The notes: generated by a model from the letters alone, not told the origin. A DNA stretch of 40,271 nucleotides from Alistipes sp. (GCA_017465055.1 JAFTWZ010000003.1:1-40271); one strand, 5' to 3'; shown: positions 31,832 through 40,271, numbered from the stretch's first letter. Numbers and translations are program-made.

Positions 31832-33277
31832 CTATCTCCACGAGCGGATGAATAGCAGTTGTATAAGTCCGAAAATCTCGAGTCGGCCTATGAGCATCAG
31901 CATAGTCGACATCAACTTGAGCAGGGCAGGTAATTCCGAGAAGTTCGACATCGAGCCCACCTGACCAAAGCCAGGGCCTACGTTGCTTATGCAGGCTATC
32001 GAGGCGGTAAAGCCTGTGAGTATGTCGCACCCGAAGAGCGTGTATACCACCGTGCCTATGAGTACCAATATTATGTAGGTCACAATAAAGGTCATTACAA
32101 GGCTTATGGTACTGTCCTCCTGTACTATGCCATCTACCTTTGTGCGGATGATGGCATTGGGGTGTAGCTGTATCTTCATACGGTTACGCACCACCTTTGC
32201 GGCAATAAGCACACGGTCGACCTTCATACCTCCCGATGTCGAGCCAGCGCATCCGCAGATTACGGAGCAGACCACCAGCAACACTATGGCTATCGCAGGC
32301 CAGGTGTTGGTGTCGGCGGTGGCAAATCCCGAGGTGGTGGTTATGCTTACCACCTGAAACGAGGCGTGGCGCATAGCCTCGCCGAAGGTTGGATACACCT
32401 CTTCGGCTACCAGGCTGAAGGCAATGATTAGTGCAATGACCACCATCATTCCTATATACGTGCGAACGACCTCCGAGCGGAAAATATTGTTCTTACGGCC
32501 CGTAAGTGTTGCATATAGAATGCCGAAGTGTATGGCAGAGAGTGTCATAGCTGCCATCAGTATGCCTTCGATAAGTGGGCTATCCCAGAAGGCTACCGAG
32601 GCATTCTTGGTGCTAAGTCCGCAGGTTGCGCACGACGACATAGAGTGTGTCAGGGCGTCGAACCAGGTCATACCAGCATACTTTAGCGCTACGGTAGTTA
32701 TAAGCGTAAGCCCAACGTATATAGTCGTGAGAAGACGGAATATCACCTTCGAGCGGTAGTGGAAGTTATCCTTAGCGATACTACTCATCTCGACGCTTGT
32801 GAGCATATGGCGGCTCTTGCCCATCGAGGGGAGGATTACCAGTGCGAACATAACAACTCCTATACCTCCAATCCAGGCCGACGAGGCGCGCCAGAAGAGC
32901 AGGCCGCGCGGCAGGAACTCTATGTCGTTGAGTATTGAGGCTCCCGTGGTTGTAAATCCCGAGACGCTCTCGAACCAGGCGTTTATAATAGAGAACTCGC
33001 CGCCCCAAATTAGGTAGGGGAACATACCGACTATGCAGGCCACAAGCCACGAGCCTACGACGATGGCGTAGCCCTCTTTGGTCTTTATCTCCTCGACGCG
33101 CTCAACGAAAAATAGTGGAAATGTGCCGAGCAGAGCGGTCATAAACGACGACAATAGTAGTGGGTAGTAGGCCGAGTCGTAGCCGTTGAGCATAGATACG
33201 GCTGCAGAGGCGAGCATAAAGGCCGCTATGAACTGCATTACCAATCCGATGTATCGTATTACTACCGTTACTCTCAT
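31832..33277 (-). CDS. trkH: Potassium uptake protein TrkH/KtrB family
   Basis: 481 residues with four M1-P-M2 repeats. The selectivity filter glycines are seen in all four: VSGFTTTGAS, SSCATCGLST, SITTTSGFAT and SNVGPGFGQ. The third repeat is followed by GCAGSTSGGMKVDR, a conserved TrkH stretch. It moves K+ across the inner membrane. A cytoplasmic TrkA/KtrA subunit normally regulates it; none is in the window, so it is encoded elsewhere. It is the second gene of the minus-strand unit. Confidence 0.93.
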   Translation of the reverse strand: MRVTVVIRYIGLVMQFIAAFMLASAAVSMLNGYDSAYYPLLLSSFMTALLGTFPLFFVERVEEIKTKEGYAIVVGSWLVACIVGMFPYLIWGGEFSIINAWFESVSGFTTTGASILNDIEFLPRGLLFWRASSAWIGGIGVVMFALVILPSMGKSRHMLTSVEMSSIAKDNFHYRSKVIFRLLTTIYVGLTLITTVALKYAGMTWFDALTHSMSSCATCGLSTKNASVAFWDSPLIEGILMAAMTLSAIHFGILYATLTGRKNNIFRSEVVRTYIGMMVVIALIIAFSLVAEEVYPTFGEAMRHASFQVVSITTTSGFATADTNTWPAIAIVLLVVCSVICGCAGSTSGGMKVDRVLIAAKVVRNRMKIQLHPNAIIRTKVDGIVQEDSTISLVMTFIVTYIILVLIGTVVYTLFGCDILTGFTASIACISNVGPGFGQVGSMSNFSELPALLKLMSTMLMLIGRLEIFGLIQLLFIRSWR

Positions 33278-33306
33278 CGCTTATCTATAGTTGCTTATGT
33301 GTCGGC

Positions 33307-34131
33307 TTAGCGTAGCTTCTGTATCAGTAACACGATGCGGTCGCGCAGCGAGGCAAGCTCGTCGCGGCACGCAATGTTGTTGTCGAATGGCGTTCTGTAG
33401 CGCAAGTAGTCGCCCAGCTCGTTGTTTATGCGCAGTACGGGCTTAATGAGGTAGTGGTTGAGGAAGAAGTAGAACATCAACACCACCACGATCATCACTA
33501 TGAGCGAGATAAACACGGGCGTTACCGCGCGACGTGCTGTGTGGCTGAGGCGGTTGACATCGGGGCCGAGCGTATTCTCCGAGCCAGTCATATACTTGGT
33601 AATCTGCTTCGATACCTTGACATACTCGGGTTTGTAGCTCTCGGCATACCAGGCTTGTGTGGTGAGGTGTGCGGCAGTGTCGGCAGCGATACGTCTATGT
33701 ACGTCGCCATTGATGTAGCCTCCGACCAGCTGGTTTATGCGGTTTGAGAAGACCACCAGCGAGTCTGCCGTTGCGGCGTTATCCGTACGACTCATACGCT
33801 GCTGAGCCTCTGCGGTAGCCACCTTGAGTCGCTCCATAGACTCCTCGCACATAGCAAAGTGTGGGGCGATATCTCGTACCGAGCCACCGATGACTGCCAT
33901 ATATATCATAGCATCGTTCTGCTCGTTGAGCGCCGATATCATCTCGCTGGCAAGGTCGATGTTATCCTGACTGGCGCGCAGAATCTCCTCTGTGTCGTGG
34001 CTGACCCTCTCAAGCTCGAAGAGCGACATTGCTCCCGAGAAGAATAGCAGGAGTATGATGCTCATAAAGGCCAGCTGCATACGTCGCCTGATGGAGCTTA
34101 CCGTAAATATCTTCTTTAACCAATTATACAT
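33307..34131 (-). CDS. Sensor-like membrane protein with helical periplasmic bundle and no output domain
   Basis: 274 residues. One membrane helix (about 19-39, LAFMSIILLLFFSGAMSL), a periplasmic four-helix-bundle-like part (about 45-205, Glu/Arg/Ala-rich) and a second helix (about 208-228, TPVFISLIVMIVVVLMFYFF) are followed by a HAMP-like tail (NHYLIKPVLRINNELGDYL). This is the input half of a chemoreceptor or histidine kinase, but it stops after HAMP. It leads the operon with trkH 29 bases downstream, and its promoter is at 34220-34250. A role in sensing envelope or osmotic state is only a guess. Confidence 0.7.
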   Translation of the reverse strand: MYNWLKKIFTVSSIRRRMQLAFMSIILLLFFSGAMSLFELERVSHDTEEILRASQDNIDLASEMISALNEQNDAMIYMAVIGGSVRDIAPHFAMCEESMERLKVATAEAQQRMSRTDNAATADSLVVFSNRINQLVGGYINGDVHRRIAADTAAHLTTQAWYAESYKPEYVKVSKQITKYMTGSENTLGPDVNRLSHTARRAVTPVFISLIVMIVVVLMFYFFLNHYLIKPVLRINNELGDYLRYRTPFDNNIACRDELASLRDRIVLLIQKLR

Positions 34132-34219
34132 AGTAGCCTTGTTGGAGTTAATTTGCTGTGTGGCAATGGCCTCCGTAGTCTACGATAGGGTAGTGCGGCG
34201 AGCTATGCCTAAAACTTGA

Positions 34220-34250
34220 CAAAAGTAATACTTTTGTAGCAATTATCCAA
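34220..34250 (-). promoter_or_regulatory. Promoter of the sensor-trkH-SPOR-FISUMP operon
   Basis: On the minus strand TTG (34248-34250), 20 bases, then TACTTTTG (34220-34227). The -7 box lies in the perfect palindrome ACAAAAGT-AAT-ACTTTTGT (34219-34237). The -33 box overlaps the last codons of mtaB. Confidence 0.6.
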
Positions 34251-35541
34251 CTATTTCCGAGCCAATGTTGCCCTCGTCGTCGAGCGATAGGAGGCGCACG
34301 TTGACAATGGTGTTTATCAGCTTGGCGTCGTAGGGGAGCCAGGTGCGCAGGTAGTTGTCCGTATATCCGTACATCTTGCCACTATGGTCGGTACTCTCGA
34401 ATAGCACGCTGCGTGTTGTTCCTAAATACTTCTCTGCGAACGATTTATGTAGCCTTCGACTAAGCTCCTCGAGACGCTCTACGCGCTCGGTAGCTATGCG
34501 CGACTGCACCTTGTGGGGCATAGTCACAGCTGGTGTGCCCGGGCGCTCCGAGAAGGGGAAGATGTGGAGGAACGAGGCTCCTACGCTCTCTAGTAGTTGG
34601 TAGGTCTCCATAAACTCCTCCTCGCCCTCGCCGGGGAAGCCTACGATGACGTCGACGCCGAGGAAGGCATCGGGCATCAGTTCACGAATCTTGGCGATAC
34701 GCTCGCGATACTTCTCGGCGGTGTACCTGCGGCGCATAAGTCCGAGGATACGTGTCGAGCCACTCTGGAGCGGAATGTGGAAGTGAGGAACGAATTTAGT
34801 TGAGGCGGCGCAAAACTCTATAATCTCATCGGTTATGAGGTTCGGCTCAATGCTCGATATGCGGTATCGCTCAATGCCATCAACGCCCTCTAAAGCACGC
34901 AGCAGGTCTATAAATTTCTCGCCCGTGGTGCGGCCAAAATCTCCGGTATTCACGCCCGTAATAACTATCTCTTTCTGTCCTGCTGCAGCAATCTCTTCGG
35001 CCTCGGCAACGATGTCGGCAATGGGTATGTTACGGCTCGAGCCGCGAGCGTAGTGTATGGTGCAGTAGGCACACTTGTAGTCGCAACCATCCTGAACCTT
35101 GAGGAAGGAGCGTGTGCGGTCTGCCGACGAGTAGGCCGCAAAGAAGCGTGTGATATCCTCCGCACCGCAACTATATACCTCCGTCTCGGCTCCTGGTCGG
35201 AGCTGCTCTACGCGCTGAAAAAGGTCGCCCTTGTCGTTGTTGCTGAGCACTATGTCTACACCCTCGATGGCGGCTATGTCGTGGGGCTTGAGCTGTGCGT
35301 AACATCCTGTAACAGCGATTATTGCATTGGGGTTACGGCGATGTATCTTGCGGATTATATTACGGCACTTTTTATCGGCGTGTTCGGTTACCGAGCAGCT
35401 GTTGATTACCGCTACGTCGCACGCCTCCGATGGCTCCACGCGCAGGTAGCCGGCGCGCTCAAACTGGCGCGCTAAGGTCGATGACTCCGAGAAGTTGAGC
35501 TTGCAGCCCAACGTGTGAAAACTTACCCTTTTCTGTCTCAT
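34243..35541 (-). CDS. mtaB: tRNA t6A37 methylthiotransferase MtaB
   Basis: 432 residues. The UPF0004 domain (about 1-125) has cluster cysteines C13, C49 and C80. The radical-SAM domain has C153, C157 and C160 in DGCDYKCAYCTIHYARG, followed by GVNTGDFG, SSIEPNLI and HIPLQSGS. Residues about 370-432 form the TRAM-like tail (VLFESTDHSGKMYGYTDNYL). The enzyme adds a methylthio group to t6A37 in ANN-decoding tRNAs. The start KRVSFHTLGCKLN is typical of MtaB rather than MiaB or RimO. It is divergent from the metal permease gene. Confidence 0.93.
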   Translation of the reverse strand: MRQKRVSFHTLGCKLNFSESSTLARQFERAGYLRVEPSEACDVAVINSCSVTEHADKKCRNIIRKIHRRNPNAIIAVTGCYAQLKPHDIAAIEGVDIVLSNNDKGDLFQRVEQLRPGAETEVYSCGAEDITRFFAAYSSADRTRSFLKVQDGCDYKCAYCTIHYARGSSRNIPIADIVAEAEEIAAAGQKEIVITGVNTGDFGRTTGEKFIDLLRALEGVDGIERYRISSIEPNLITDEIIEFCAASTKFVPHFHIPLQSGSTRILGLMRRRYTAEKYRERIAKIRELMPDAFLGVDVIVGFPGEGEEEFMETYQLLESVGASFLHIFPFSERPGTPAVTMPHKVQSRIATERVERLEELSRRLHKSFAEKYLGTTRSVLFESTDHSGKMYGYTDNYLRTWLPYDAKLINTIVNVRLLSLDDEGNIGSEIVG

Positions 35542-35571
35542 AAACTTCGTTTTGTGGGATAATTCCGACCG

Positions 35572-35579
35572 CGAAGGTA
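35572..35579 (-). promoter_or_regulatory. -7-like box for mtaB
   Basis: TACCTTCG on the minus strand, 31 bases before the mtaB ATG at 35541. It differs from TAnnTTTG at one base. Confidence 0.3.
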
Positions 35580-35631
35580 CAAAAAGTTATATGAAAGTGA
35601 AAAAAGTTTTCGTTGTATGCCAAAAAAAAAG

Positions 35632-35639
35632 TAAATTTG
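35632..35639 (+). promoter_or_regulatory. -7 box (TAAATTTG) for the metal permease operon
   Basis: A TAnnTTTG match 18 bases before the ATG at 35657; the -33 region is only T-rich. Confidence 0.45.
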
Positions 35640-35656
35640 CGCGTTTATAATTGAGT

Positions 35657-36487
35657 ATGATAGCCACTATAGAGAACATATTCGCTTATGACTTCCTCGT
35701 CAATGCCTTCGTTGCCTGCATCTTGTCGGGTATAACGTGTGGCATAGTAGGTAGTTACATCGTTGCGCGACGTATGGTGTTTCTCGCCAGCGGCATCACT
35801 CACGCCTCGTTCGGAGGCCTCGGCATTGCGCTATACGCTGGCCTCAATCCCCTGCTCGGCGCTGTCGCCTTCGCCTCGGTGTCGTCGCTCGGCATAGAGT
35901 ACGCCTCGCGCAAGGGACGTATGCGCGAGGACTCGGCAATAGGTATCATATGGTCCGTTGGTATGGCCATAGGAGCTCTCTTTATGTCGCTGCGCCCAGG
36001 CTATGCCACCGACCTTACGAGCTACCTATTCGGCAACATCCTGCTTGTCGACCGTGGCGATGTGGCTTGGTTAGCGCTGCTCACTGTGGTGATTGTCTTT
36101 GGTGCGGCAATATGGCTACGCCGACTTATGTATATAACATTCGATGAGGAGTATGCACGGAGTCAGGGGCTGCCAGTCGCTGTCGTAGCCTATGTTATGG
36201 CCGTGGTAATAGCCATCACGATAGTCCTATCGATAAAGGTTATGGGTATCATCCTCCTGCTGTCTCTTGTCACGCTTCCTGTGGTTATAGCCAACACCCT
36301 GACGAAGGATTACCGACGCATAACGCTCTTCGCCTCGATTATTGCCGTTGTGGCAAACGTCATAGGCTTCATCTTCAGCTACGAGTACGATCTGCCTACG
36401 GGTAGCTGCATAATATTTATCCTCGTGGTGTTGCTGGCCGTAGTCAAGCTATTAACATCTCTTAAACACCGAGTTACTACGCTATGA
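35657..36487 (+). CDS. Metal ABC transporter permease, ZnuB-like
   Basis: 276 residues from the ATG at 35657; a TTG two codons earlier is a poorer start. Eight or so membrane helices with the family motifs GITCGIVGSYIVARRMVFLASGITHASFGGLG and SIKVMGIILLLSLVTLPVVIA. It is the membrane part of ABC-3 importers for zinc or manganese. No ATPase or binding protein gene is adjacent, so those are encoded elsewhere. The stop overlaps the next ATG by four bases, a sign of coupling with the LptF/LptG gene. Which metal is carried cannot be told. Confidence 0.88.
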   Translation: MIATIENIFAYDFLVNAFVACILSGITCGIVGSYIVARRMVFLASGITHASFGGLGIALYAGLNPLLGAVAFASVSSLGIEYASRKGRMREDSAIGIIWSVGMAIGALFMSLRPGYATDLTSYLFGNILLVDRGDVAWLALLTVVIVFGAAIWLRRLMYITFDEEYARSQGLPVAVVAYVMAVVIAITIVLSIKVMGIILLLSLVTLPVVIANTLTKDYRRITLFASIIAVVANVIGFIFSYEYDLPTGSCIIFILVVLLAVVKLLTSLKHRVTTL

Positions 36488-37971
36488 AAAAGATACACAC
36501 TCTCGTTCTAAAGGCATACTTAGGTCCTCTGTTAGCGGTGTTCTTCATCGTGCAGTTTATCCTTATGCTCAACTTCGTATGGCGATATATCGACGAGCTT
36601 ACGGGTAAGGGCCTTGAGGCATCGACCATTGCCGAGCTATTCATCTGCGGCTCGATAAATATGATTCCGCTCGGACTGCCTCTGGCTATGCTTCTCTCGG
36701 CGATTATGACTATGGGTAACCTCGGCGAGAACTTCGAGCTGCTGGCTATGAAGTCGGCAGGCCTCTCGCTTATGCGTATACTCAAGCCTCTGCTTGTCGT
36801 TGTGGGGTTGATATCTGTAGGTAGCTTCTTTATCCAGAATAACCTTGTGCCCTATGCCAACCAGCGTATGTACGACATACTCTTCGACGTGCGCGAGCAG
36901 CGCCAGGAACTTAAGTTCCAGGATGGAGTCTTCTTCAACGGCCTACCGGATATGAGCATCCGCGTTGGACATCAGGACGAGAAGACGGGACTGCTTACCG
37001 ACGTGCTTATCTACGACACGCGCTCCGACAATGGCGATATGACCACTACGCTTGCCGACTCGGGATACATACATATGTCCAACGATAAGGCGTACCTCTA
37101 CGTCACGCTTTTCAATGGCCGCACCTATGAACATACGCGTAACTCGCAGTGGTACGACCGCAATACTATGCGCGAGCATCAATTCTCGCGTCAGGATGGT
37201 ACCTTCCCAGTGGATAAGGTTGCTAAGCGCGATGGCGATATGTCGCGCGAGTTTAGTGAGTCGCAGACACGTAATATGGTCGAGCTGGAGGAGCTTATGG
37301 ATTCGCTCCAGATACTTATCAATCGCAGCACGATGGCCACATATGAGCCACTCCTGAAGCGTCAGATTTTCGTGCGCGACACGACCATCATCCCTAACGA
37401 CTCTGTCGTGTTCGACCGCTCGCAGTACAAGGCATTCAGCCACTACGACTCTATCACTGAGCTGTCGATGCGTAAGCGAGCTAAGGTATACTCCGTAGCC
37501 TCGAGCACGTCGCGCTCGGCACAGGGTGCCTATAGTTTCGACGAGCAATCCTCGAAGGTAGCACTTACGCAGCTATACCGTGCCGAAACGGAGTGGCACC
37601 GTAAGCTCACTATGCCCGTCTCGATTATCGTGTTCTTTATGATTGGAGCGCCACTCGGAGCCATCATCAAGAAGGGCGGCCTGGGTCTTCCTATTGTCAT
37701 CTCGGTTATCTTCTTCGTTATCTACTACGTCATCAGCGTCTCGGGCGAGAAGATGGCTAAGGAGGGCACGTGGGACTCGGTCTACGGTATGTGGATGCCT
37801 GTCGTGGTGCTTACACCAGTGGCTATATACCTCACCTATAAGGCTACCAACGACTCGTCGCTACTCGATATGGACTGGTACGATGTGCGCATACGTAAGC
37901 TGCGCCGTGCGCTCTCGAAGCGCCTGCCTAAGTGGCTTAAACCTAAGAAGAGTAGGTCTAAGATGAAGTAG
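36484..37971 (+). CDS. LptF/LptG-family permease (YjgP/YjgQ)
   Basis: 495 residues. Three N-terminal membrane helices (about 10-125) carry the family stretch IPLGLPLAMLLSAIMTMGNL and LLAMKSAGLSLMRILKPL. A long periplasmic beta-jellyroll-like part (about 130-370) is enlarged as usual in Bacteroidetes. Three C-terminal helices (about 385-455) contain IVFFMIGAPLGAIIKKGGLGLP. The family moves lipopolysaccharide from the inner membrane to the Lpt bridge with LptB. LptF and LptG cannot be separated from this sequence alone. A basic cytoplasmic tail closes the protein. Confidence 0.88.
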   Translation: MKKIHTLVLKAYLGPLLAVFFIVQFILMLNFVWRYIDELTGKGLEASTIAELFICGSINMIPLGLPLAMLLSAIMTMGNLGENFELLAMKSAGLSLMRILKPLLVVVGLISVGSFFIQNNLVPYANQRMYDILFDVREQRQELKFQDGVFFNGLPDMSIRVGHQDEKTGLLTDVLIYDTRSDNGDMTTTLADSGYIHMSNDKAYLYVTLFNGRTYEHTRNSQWYDRNTMREHQFSRQDGTFPVDKVAKRDGDMSREFSESQTRNMVELEELMDSLQILINRSTMATYEPLLKRQIFVRDTTIIPNDSVVFDRSQYKAFSHYDSITELSMRKRAKVYSVASSTSRSAQGAYSFDEQSSKVALTQLYRAETEWHRKLTMPVSIIVFFMIGAPLGAIIKKGGLGLPIVISVIFFVIYYVISVSGEKMAKEGTWDSVYGMWMPVVVLTPVAIYLTYKATNDSSLLDMDWYDVRIRKLRRALSKRLPKWLKPKKSRSKMK

Positions 37972-38008
37972 TAGGGGTAAAGAATTGCTAACTGAAATAA
38001 ATGAGTAT

Positions 38009-38977
38009 ATGAATGCTAAGAGCCTAAGAATAGTATTTATGGGTACACCCGAGTTTGCCACTACGTCATTGCGTAGATTGGTAGCCGAGGGGTACAACGT
38101 CGTAGCTGTGGTCACTACGCCCGATAAGCCTGCTGGCCGAGGTCAGAAGATGCATAAGAGCGATGTTAAGCTCGCAGCCGAGGAGTTGGGACTTCCTATT
38201 CTCCAACCCGAGAAGCTACGCGATGAGGCGTTCCTCGCTGAGCTCAGAGCCTTAGAGCCCGATCTGGGTGTTGTCATAGCCTTTCGTATGCTCCCCGAGG
38301 TGGTGTGGGCTATGCCTAAGCTCGGTACATTCAACCTCCACGCCTCGCTGCTGCCCCAGTATCGTGGTGCAGCGCCCATCAACTGGGCCATCATCAATGG
38401 CGATAAGCGCACGGGAGTGACCACCTTCCTCCTTAATCACGAGATTGACAAGGGTGCAATCATCGAGCAGCGCGAGGTGGATATCCTCCCCGAGGACAAT
38501 ATCGGCACGCTCTACGATAAGCTTATGACCATAGGTGCAGAGCTTGTCACCGAGACAGTAGATAAGCTCGCCTCGGGGAACTACGCGACCATCGAGCAGA
38601 TGCACATCGATGAGAGCACGCTACGCCCAGCACCTAAGATTTTCAAGGAGGATGGCCGCATAGAGTGGCGCGATAGCATCACGGCGATACACAACAAAGT
38701 GCGTGGTCTCTCGCCCTATCCAGCTGCGTGGACACCCATCTTCAAGGGTGGCGAGGAGTGTGGCTCGGCAAAGATTTTCACTACTCATATAGAATCTCAG
38801 AGTATGTCCGTAGCTCCAGGCTCGTTGCGCAGCGATGGCCGTAGCTACTTAGCCGTGGCGGCCTCGGATGGCTGGGTGTATATCGACGAACTGCAGCTTG
38901 CTGGTAAGCGCCGTATGGCCATCAAGGAGCTGTTGCTCGGCTGGCGCGACTATGCCGAGGTATCGTTCTCGCTCTAA
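38009..38977 (+). CDS. fmt: Methionyl-tRNA formyltransferase
   Basis: 322 residues from the ATG at 38009 (MNAKSLRIVFMGTPEFA); an in-frame TTG 24 bases upstream is unlikely. The formyl-transfer site is N109, H111 and D147 in FNLHASLLPQYRGAAPINWA and NHEIDKGAI. The C-terminal domain (about 210-322) has the tRNA-binding OB-like fold with NKVRGLSPYPAAWT. It formylates initiator Met-tRNA for translation start. It follows the LptF/LptG gene by 37 bases. Confidence 0.95.
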   Translation: MNAKSLRIVFMGTPEFATTSLRRLVAEGYNVVAVVTTPDKPAGRGQKMHKSDVKLAAEELGLPILQPEKLRDEAFLAELRALEPDLGVVIAFRMLPEVVWAMPKLGTFNLHASLLPQYRGAAPINWAIINGDKRTGVTTFLLNHEIDKGAIIEQREVDILPEDNIGTLYDKLMTIGAELVTETVDKLASGNYATIEQMHIDESTLRPAPKIFKEDGRIEWRDSITAIHNKVRGLSPYPAAWTPIFKGGEECGSAKIFTTHIESQSMSVAPGSLRSDGRSYLAVAASDGWVYIDELQLAGKRRMAIKELLLGWRDYAEVSFSL

Positions 38978-38991
38978 CACGCGTGTACGCT

Positions 38992-39675
38992 ATGAGTTGC
39001 CGATTCGTACTATCTGTGTTAGCCGCTTTTATGGCTGTCGTCTCTCCATATACGCTTGTCGCTCAGGAGGATCACTTGGTTGCGCCACGCGATAAGCAGG
39101 CCCAGCAGTGGGAGGAGCTGCGCGGCACAACTACGCTCAAGCTCAACGCAGCCTATGCCCTTGTGGGTGTCATAAACCCGCAGGTGGAGTTTCGCCTCAC
39201 GCCACATTCGGCCTTTCAAACCGAGTTTGTCTACTCGCCCTGGAGGTCGATATTCGACGGACATCCTATGCACTTTGGCATACTACTTAACGAGTATCGC
39301 TACTACCTATCGCCCCGTACACGAGGATTGTACGTAGGTGCTAACTTTGGTATGATGGCGTTTAGAATGTCGAAGCCGCAGCTTGCTGATGGCAGGGTAG
39401 TGCTCCAGAATCGCTACTCTAAGGGCTATGGCTTTATGGGTGGTGTTACGGTTGGCTACCAGTGGCGACTCTCGCGCCGCTGTATGCTCGACCTGTTTGT
39501 CGGCTTTGCCTATATGCACAGCAACTATAATGGCTACTCGATGGATGGCGTTGTCGATATGTATCCCTCGCGTCCCGAGGATAAGCAGCCAGCCTCGCCA
39601 GACCCCTTTAACTCGTCGGCCGAGTGGATGCCAAACAAGGCTGGCCTATCTATAGGTATCCTGCTCTTCGACTAA
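38992..39675 (+). CDS. Outer membrane protein, DUF3575-like
   Basis: 227 residues from the ATG at 38992 (MSCRFVLSVLAAFMAV); a GTG 9 bases upstream is possible. The signal peptide ends near YTLVAQE. The pattern TTLKLNAAYALVGVINPQVEF, FQTEFVYSPWRSIFDGHPMH, LNEYRYYLSPRTRGLYVGAN and YGFMGGVTVGYQWRLS matches DUF3575 barrel proteins of Bacteroidetes. It starts 14 bases after fmt and probably shares its transcript. It ends in LLFD; its stop overlaps the stop of the convergent gene by three bases. Confidence 0.78.
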   Translation: MSCRFVLSVLAAFMAVVSPYTLVAQEDHLVAPRDKQAQQWEELRGTTTLKLNAAYALVGVINPQVEFRLTPHSAFQTEFVYSPWRSIFDGHPMHFGILLNEYRYYLSPRTRGLYVGANFGMMAFRMSKPQLADGRVVLQNRYSKGYGFMGGVTVGYQWRLSRRCMLDLFVGFAYMHSNYNGYSMDGVVDMYPSRPEDKQPASPDPFNSSAEWMPNKAGLSIGILLFD

Positions 39676-40103
39676 GGTTCTCGCGTGGCGTTCGATACAC
39701 TATCTTCGTACATCAGTCGCGTGGTAAACCCCTCGGTTATCTGGCTGCGATCAGTCACCATTTTCGATAGTATCCATACCGATACAATCTTGTCAAACTT
39801 TCTGTCGTCGAGCAGACTACGCTCATATTTTGTCTCTGTCGATACAAGCTCCCAGCCGTATTGAGCCATATGGTTTAGTGCGGCAATCATCGAGCTGAAG
39901 ACTATTCGTTTACCCTGCTGGTCGACTAAATGGCTCTTGTAGAGGCTCTCCTGACCGTAGTTTACACTAATGCTACCCGCGTATGTACTTACGTTGGTTA
40001 CCGACGAGCTGGACGTTATCGTGCAGTAAACCTTTTGTGGCTGTTGGGCAAAGAGCGTAGCAAAGCTAAATAGAGCAATTAATAGTGTAGCAATTCTTCT
40101 CAT
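39672..40103 (-). CDS. Small secreted protein
   Basis: 143 residues with a Sec signal peptide (MRRIATLLIALFSFATLFAQ). The mature part begins QPQKVYCTITSSSSVTNVST, includes MIAALNHMAQYGWELVSTETK, a pattern seen in DUF4177-like small proteins, and ends with RLMYEDSVSNATREP. No function is known. The gene is convergent with the DUF3575-like gene. Repeat copy 3 begins 28 bases upstream of its ATG and would lie at or near its promoter. Confidence 0.7.
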   Translation of the reverse strand: MRRIATLLIALFSFATLFAQQPQKVYCTITSSSSVTNVSTYAGSISVNYGQESLYKSHLVDQQGKRIVFSSMIAALNHMAQYGWELVSTETKYERSLLDDRKFDKIVSVWILSKMVTDRSQITEGFTTRLMYEDSVSNATREP

Positions 40104-40130
40104 AACGTTTGTATTTTAGTTGGATTGTTT

Positions 40131-40271
40131 AGAAGCTGTTTGAATTTTATTTCGAGATTATTTGAGAGCTAATTTCGTGAAAATTTTCATTTGGGGTATG
40201 CAGGTAATAGTGGACTATTTCCAATTATCACAAATGAAAAGTTGCCGAAAAGAGCCTCAAAGAAGCCGAAA
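40131..40271 (+). mobile_element. Terminal-inverted-repeat element, copy 3 (cut by the window edge)
   Basis: The first 141 bases align with copy 1: AGAAGCTGTTTGAATTTTAT, the GAGATTATTTGAGAGCTA block, GGGGTATGCAGGTAATAGTG, and GCCGAAAAGAGCCTCAAAGA. The right end lies outside the window. Confidence 0.7.

Noticed and set aside
1-40271. CRISPR array, rRNA, toxin-antitoxin or complete phage genes
   Set aside because: No regularly spaced direct repeats, no rRNA-like stretches and no such gene products were seen in any frame.

Overview
The window looks like chromosome of a Bacteroidales bacterium, most likely Alistipes or a close Rikenellaceae relative. The grounds are Bacteroidetes-type promoters (a TTG/TTTG box about 19-21 bases before TAnnTTTG), many Sec/lipobox lipoproteins, Mfa/fimbrillin-like and FISUMP-type surface proteins, a TrkH-SPOR operon and a Bacteroidetes-style integrase beside tRNA-Phe. 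The genus is an inference; no rRNA is present.

Left part (1-5340): a partial outer-membrane efflux gene (TolC family, minus strand) diverges from an NtrC-type response regulator and its histidine kinase. The intergenic region holds a good sigma-54 promoter match facing tolC, plus palindromes suited to the activator. A 193-bp terminal-inverted-repeat element lies between the regulator's own promoter and its start codon. Two lipoproteins and a small membrane protein follow, and a duplicated piece of the kinase 3' end brackets the lipoproteins.

Fimbrillin-like locus (5340-14770): a second copy of the 193-bp element, a Bacteroidetes promoter, a 42-residue peptide gene, then three lipoprotein genes with a shared Mfa-like N-terminal scaffold. 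The first has lost its C-terminal module, and an in-frame remnant is still readable after the stop. The second carries a SusE-like domain and BspA-type leucine-rich repeats. The third carries a starch-binding-like module and a chain of Fn3-like domains. A strong terminator closes the unit. This modular scaffold-plus-swapped-effector cluster is the most distinctive system here.

Accessory mosaic (14770-28440): a fragment resembling a mobilization-region protein, two paralogous membrane-anchored AraC-type regulators, a 120-bp inverted-repeat element, an OmpA-family protein with a compositionally foreign middle, several small surface or membrane proteins, a Big_2 lipoprotein, a carboxypeptidase-regulatory-domain lipoprotein, a chimeric ORF ending in a type III restriction-subunit tail, and a decayed tyrosine integrase downstream of tRNA-Phe. 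It reads as an eroded integration hotspot.

Right part (28440-40271): mostly core genes. A minus-strand operon encodes a helical sensor-like membrane protein, TrkH, a SPOR protein and a FISUMP-type lipoprotein. Then come mtaB, a metal ABC permease (ZnuB-like), an LptF/LptG permease, fmt, a DUF3575-like outer-membrane protein and a small secreted protein. A third copy of the 193-bp element runs off the right edge.
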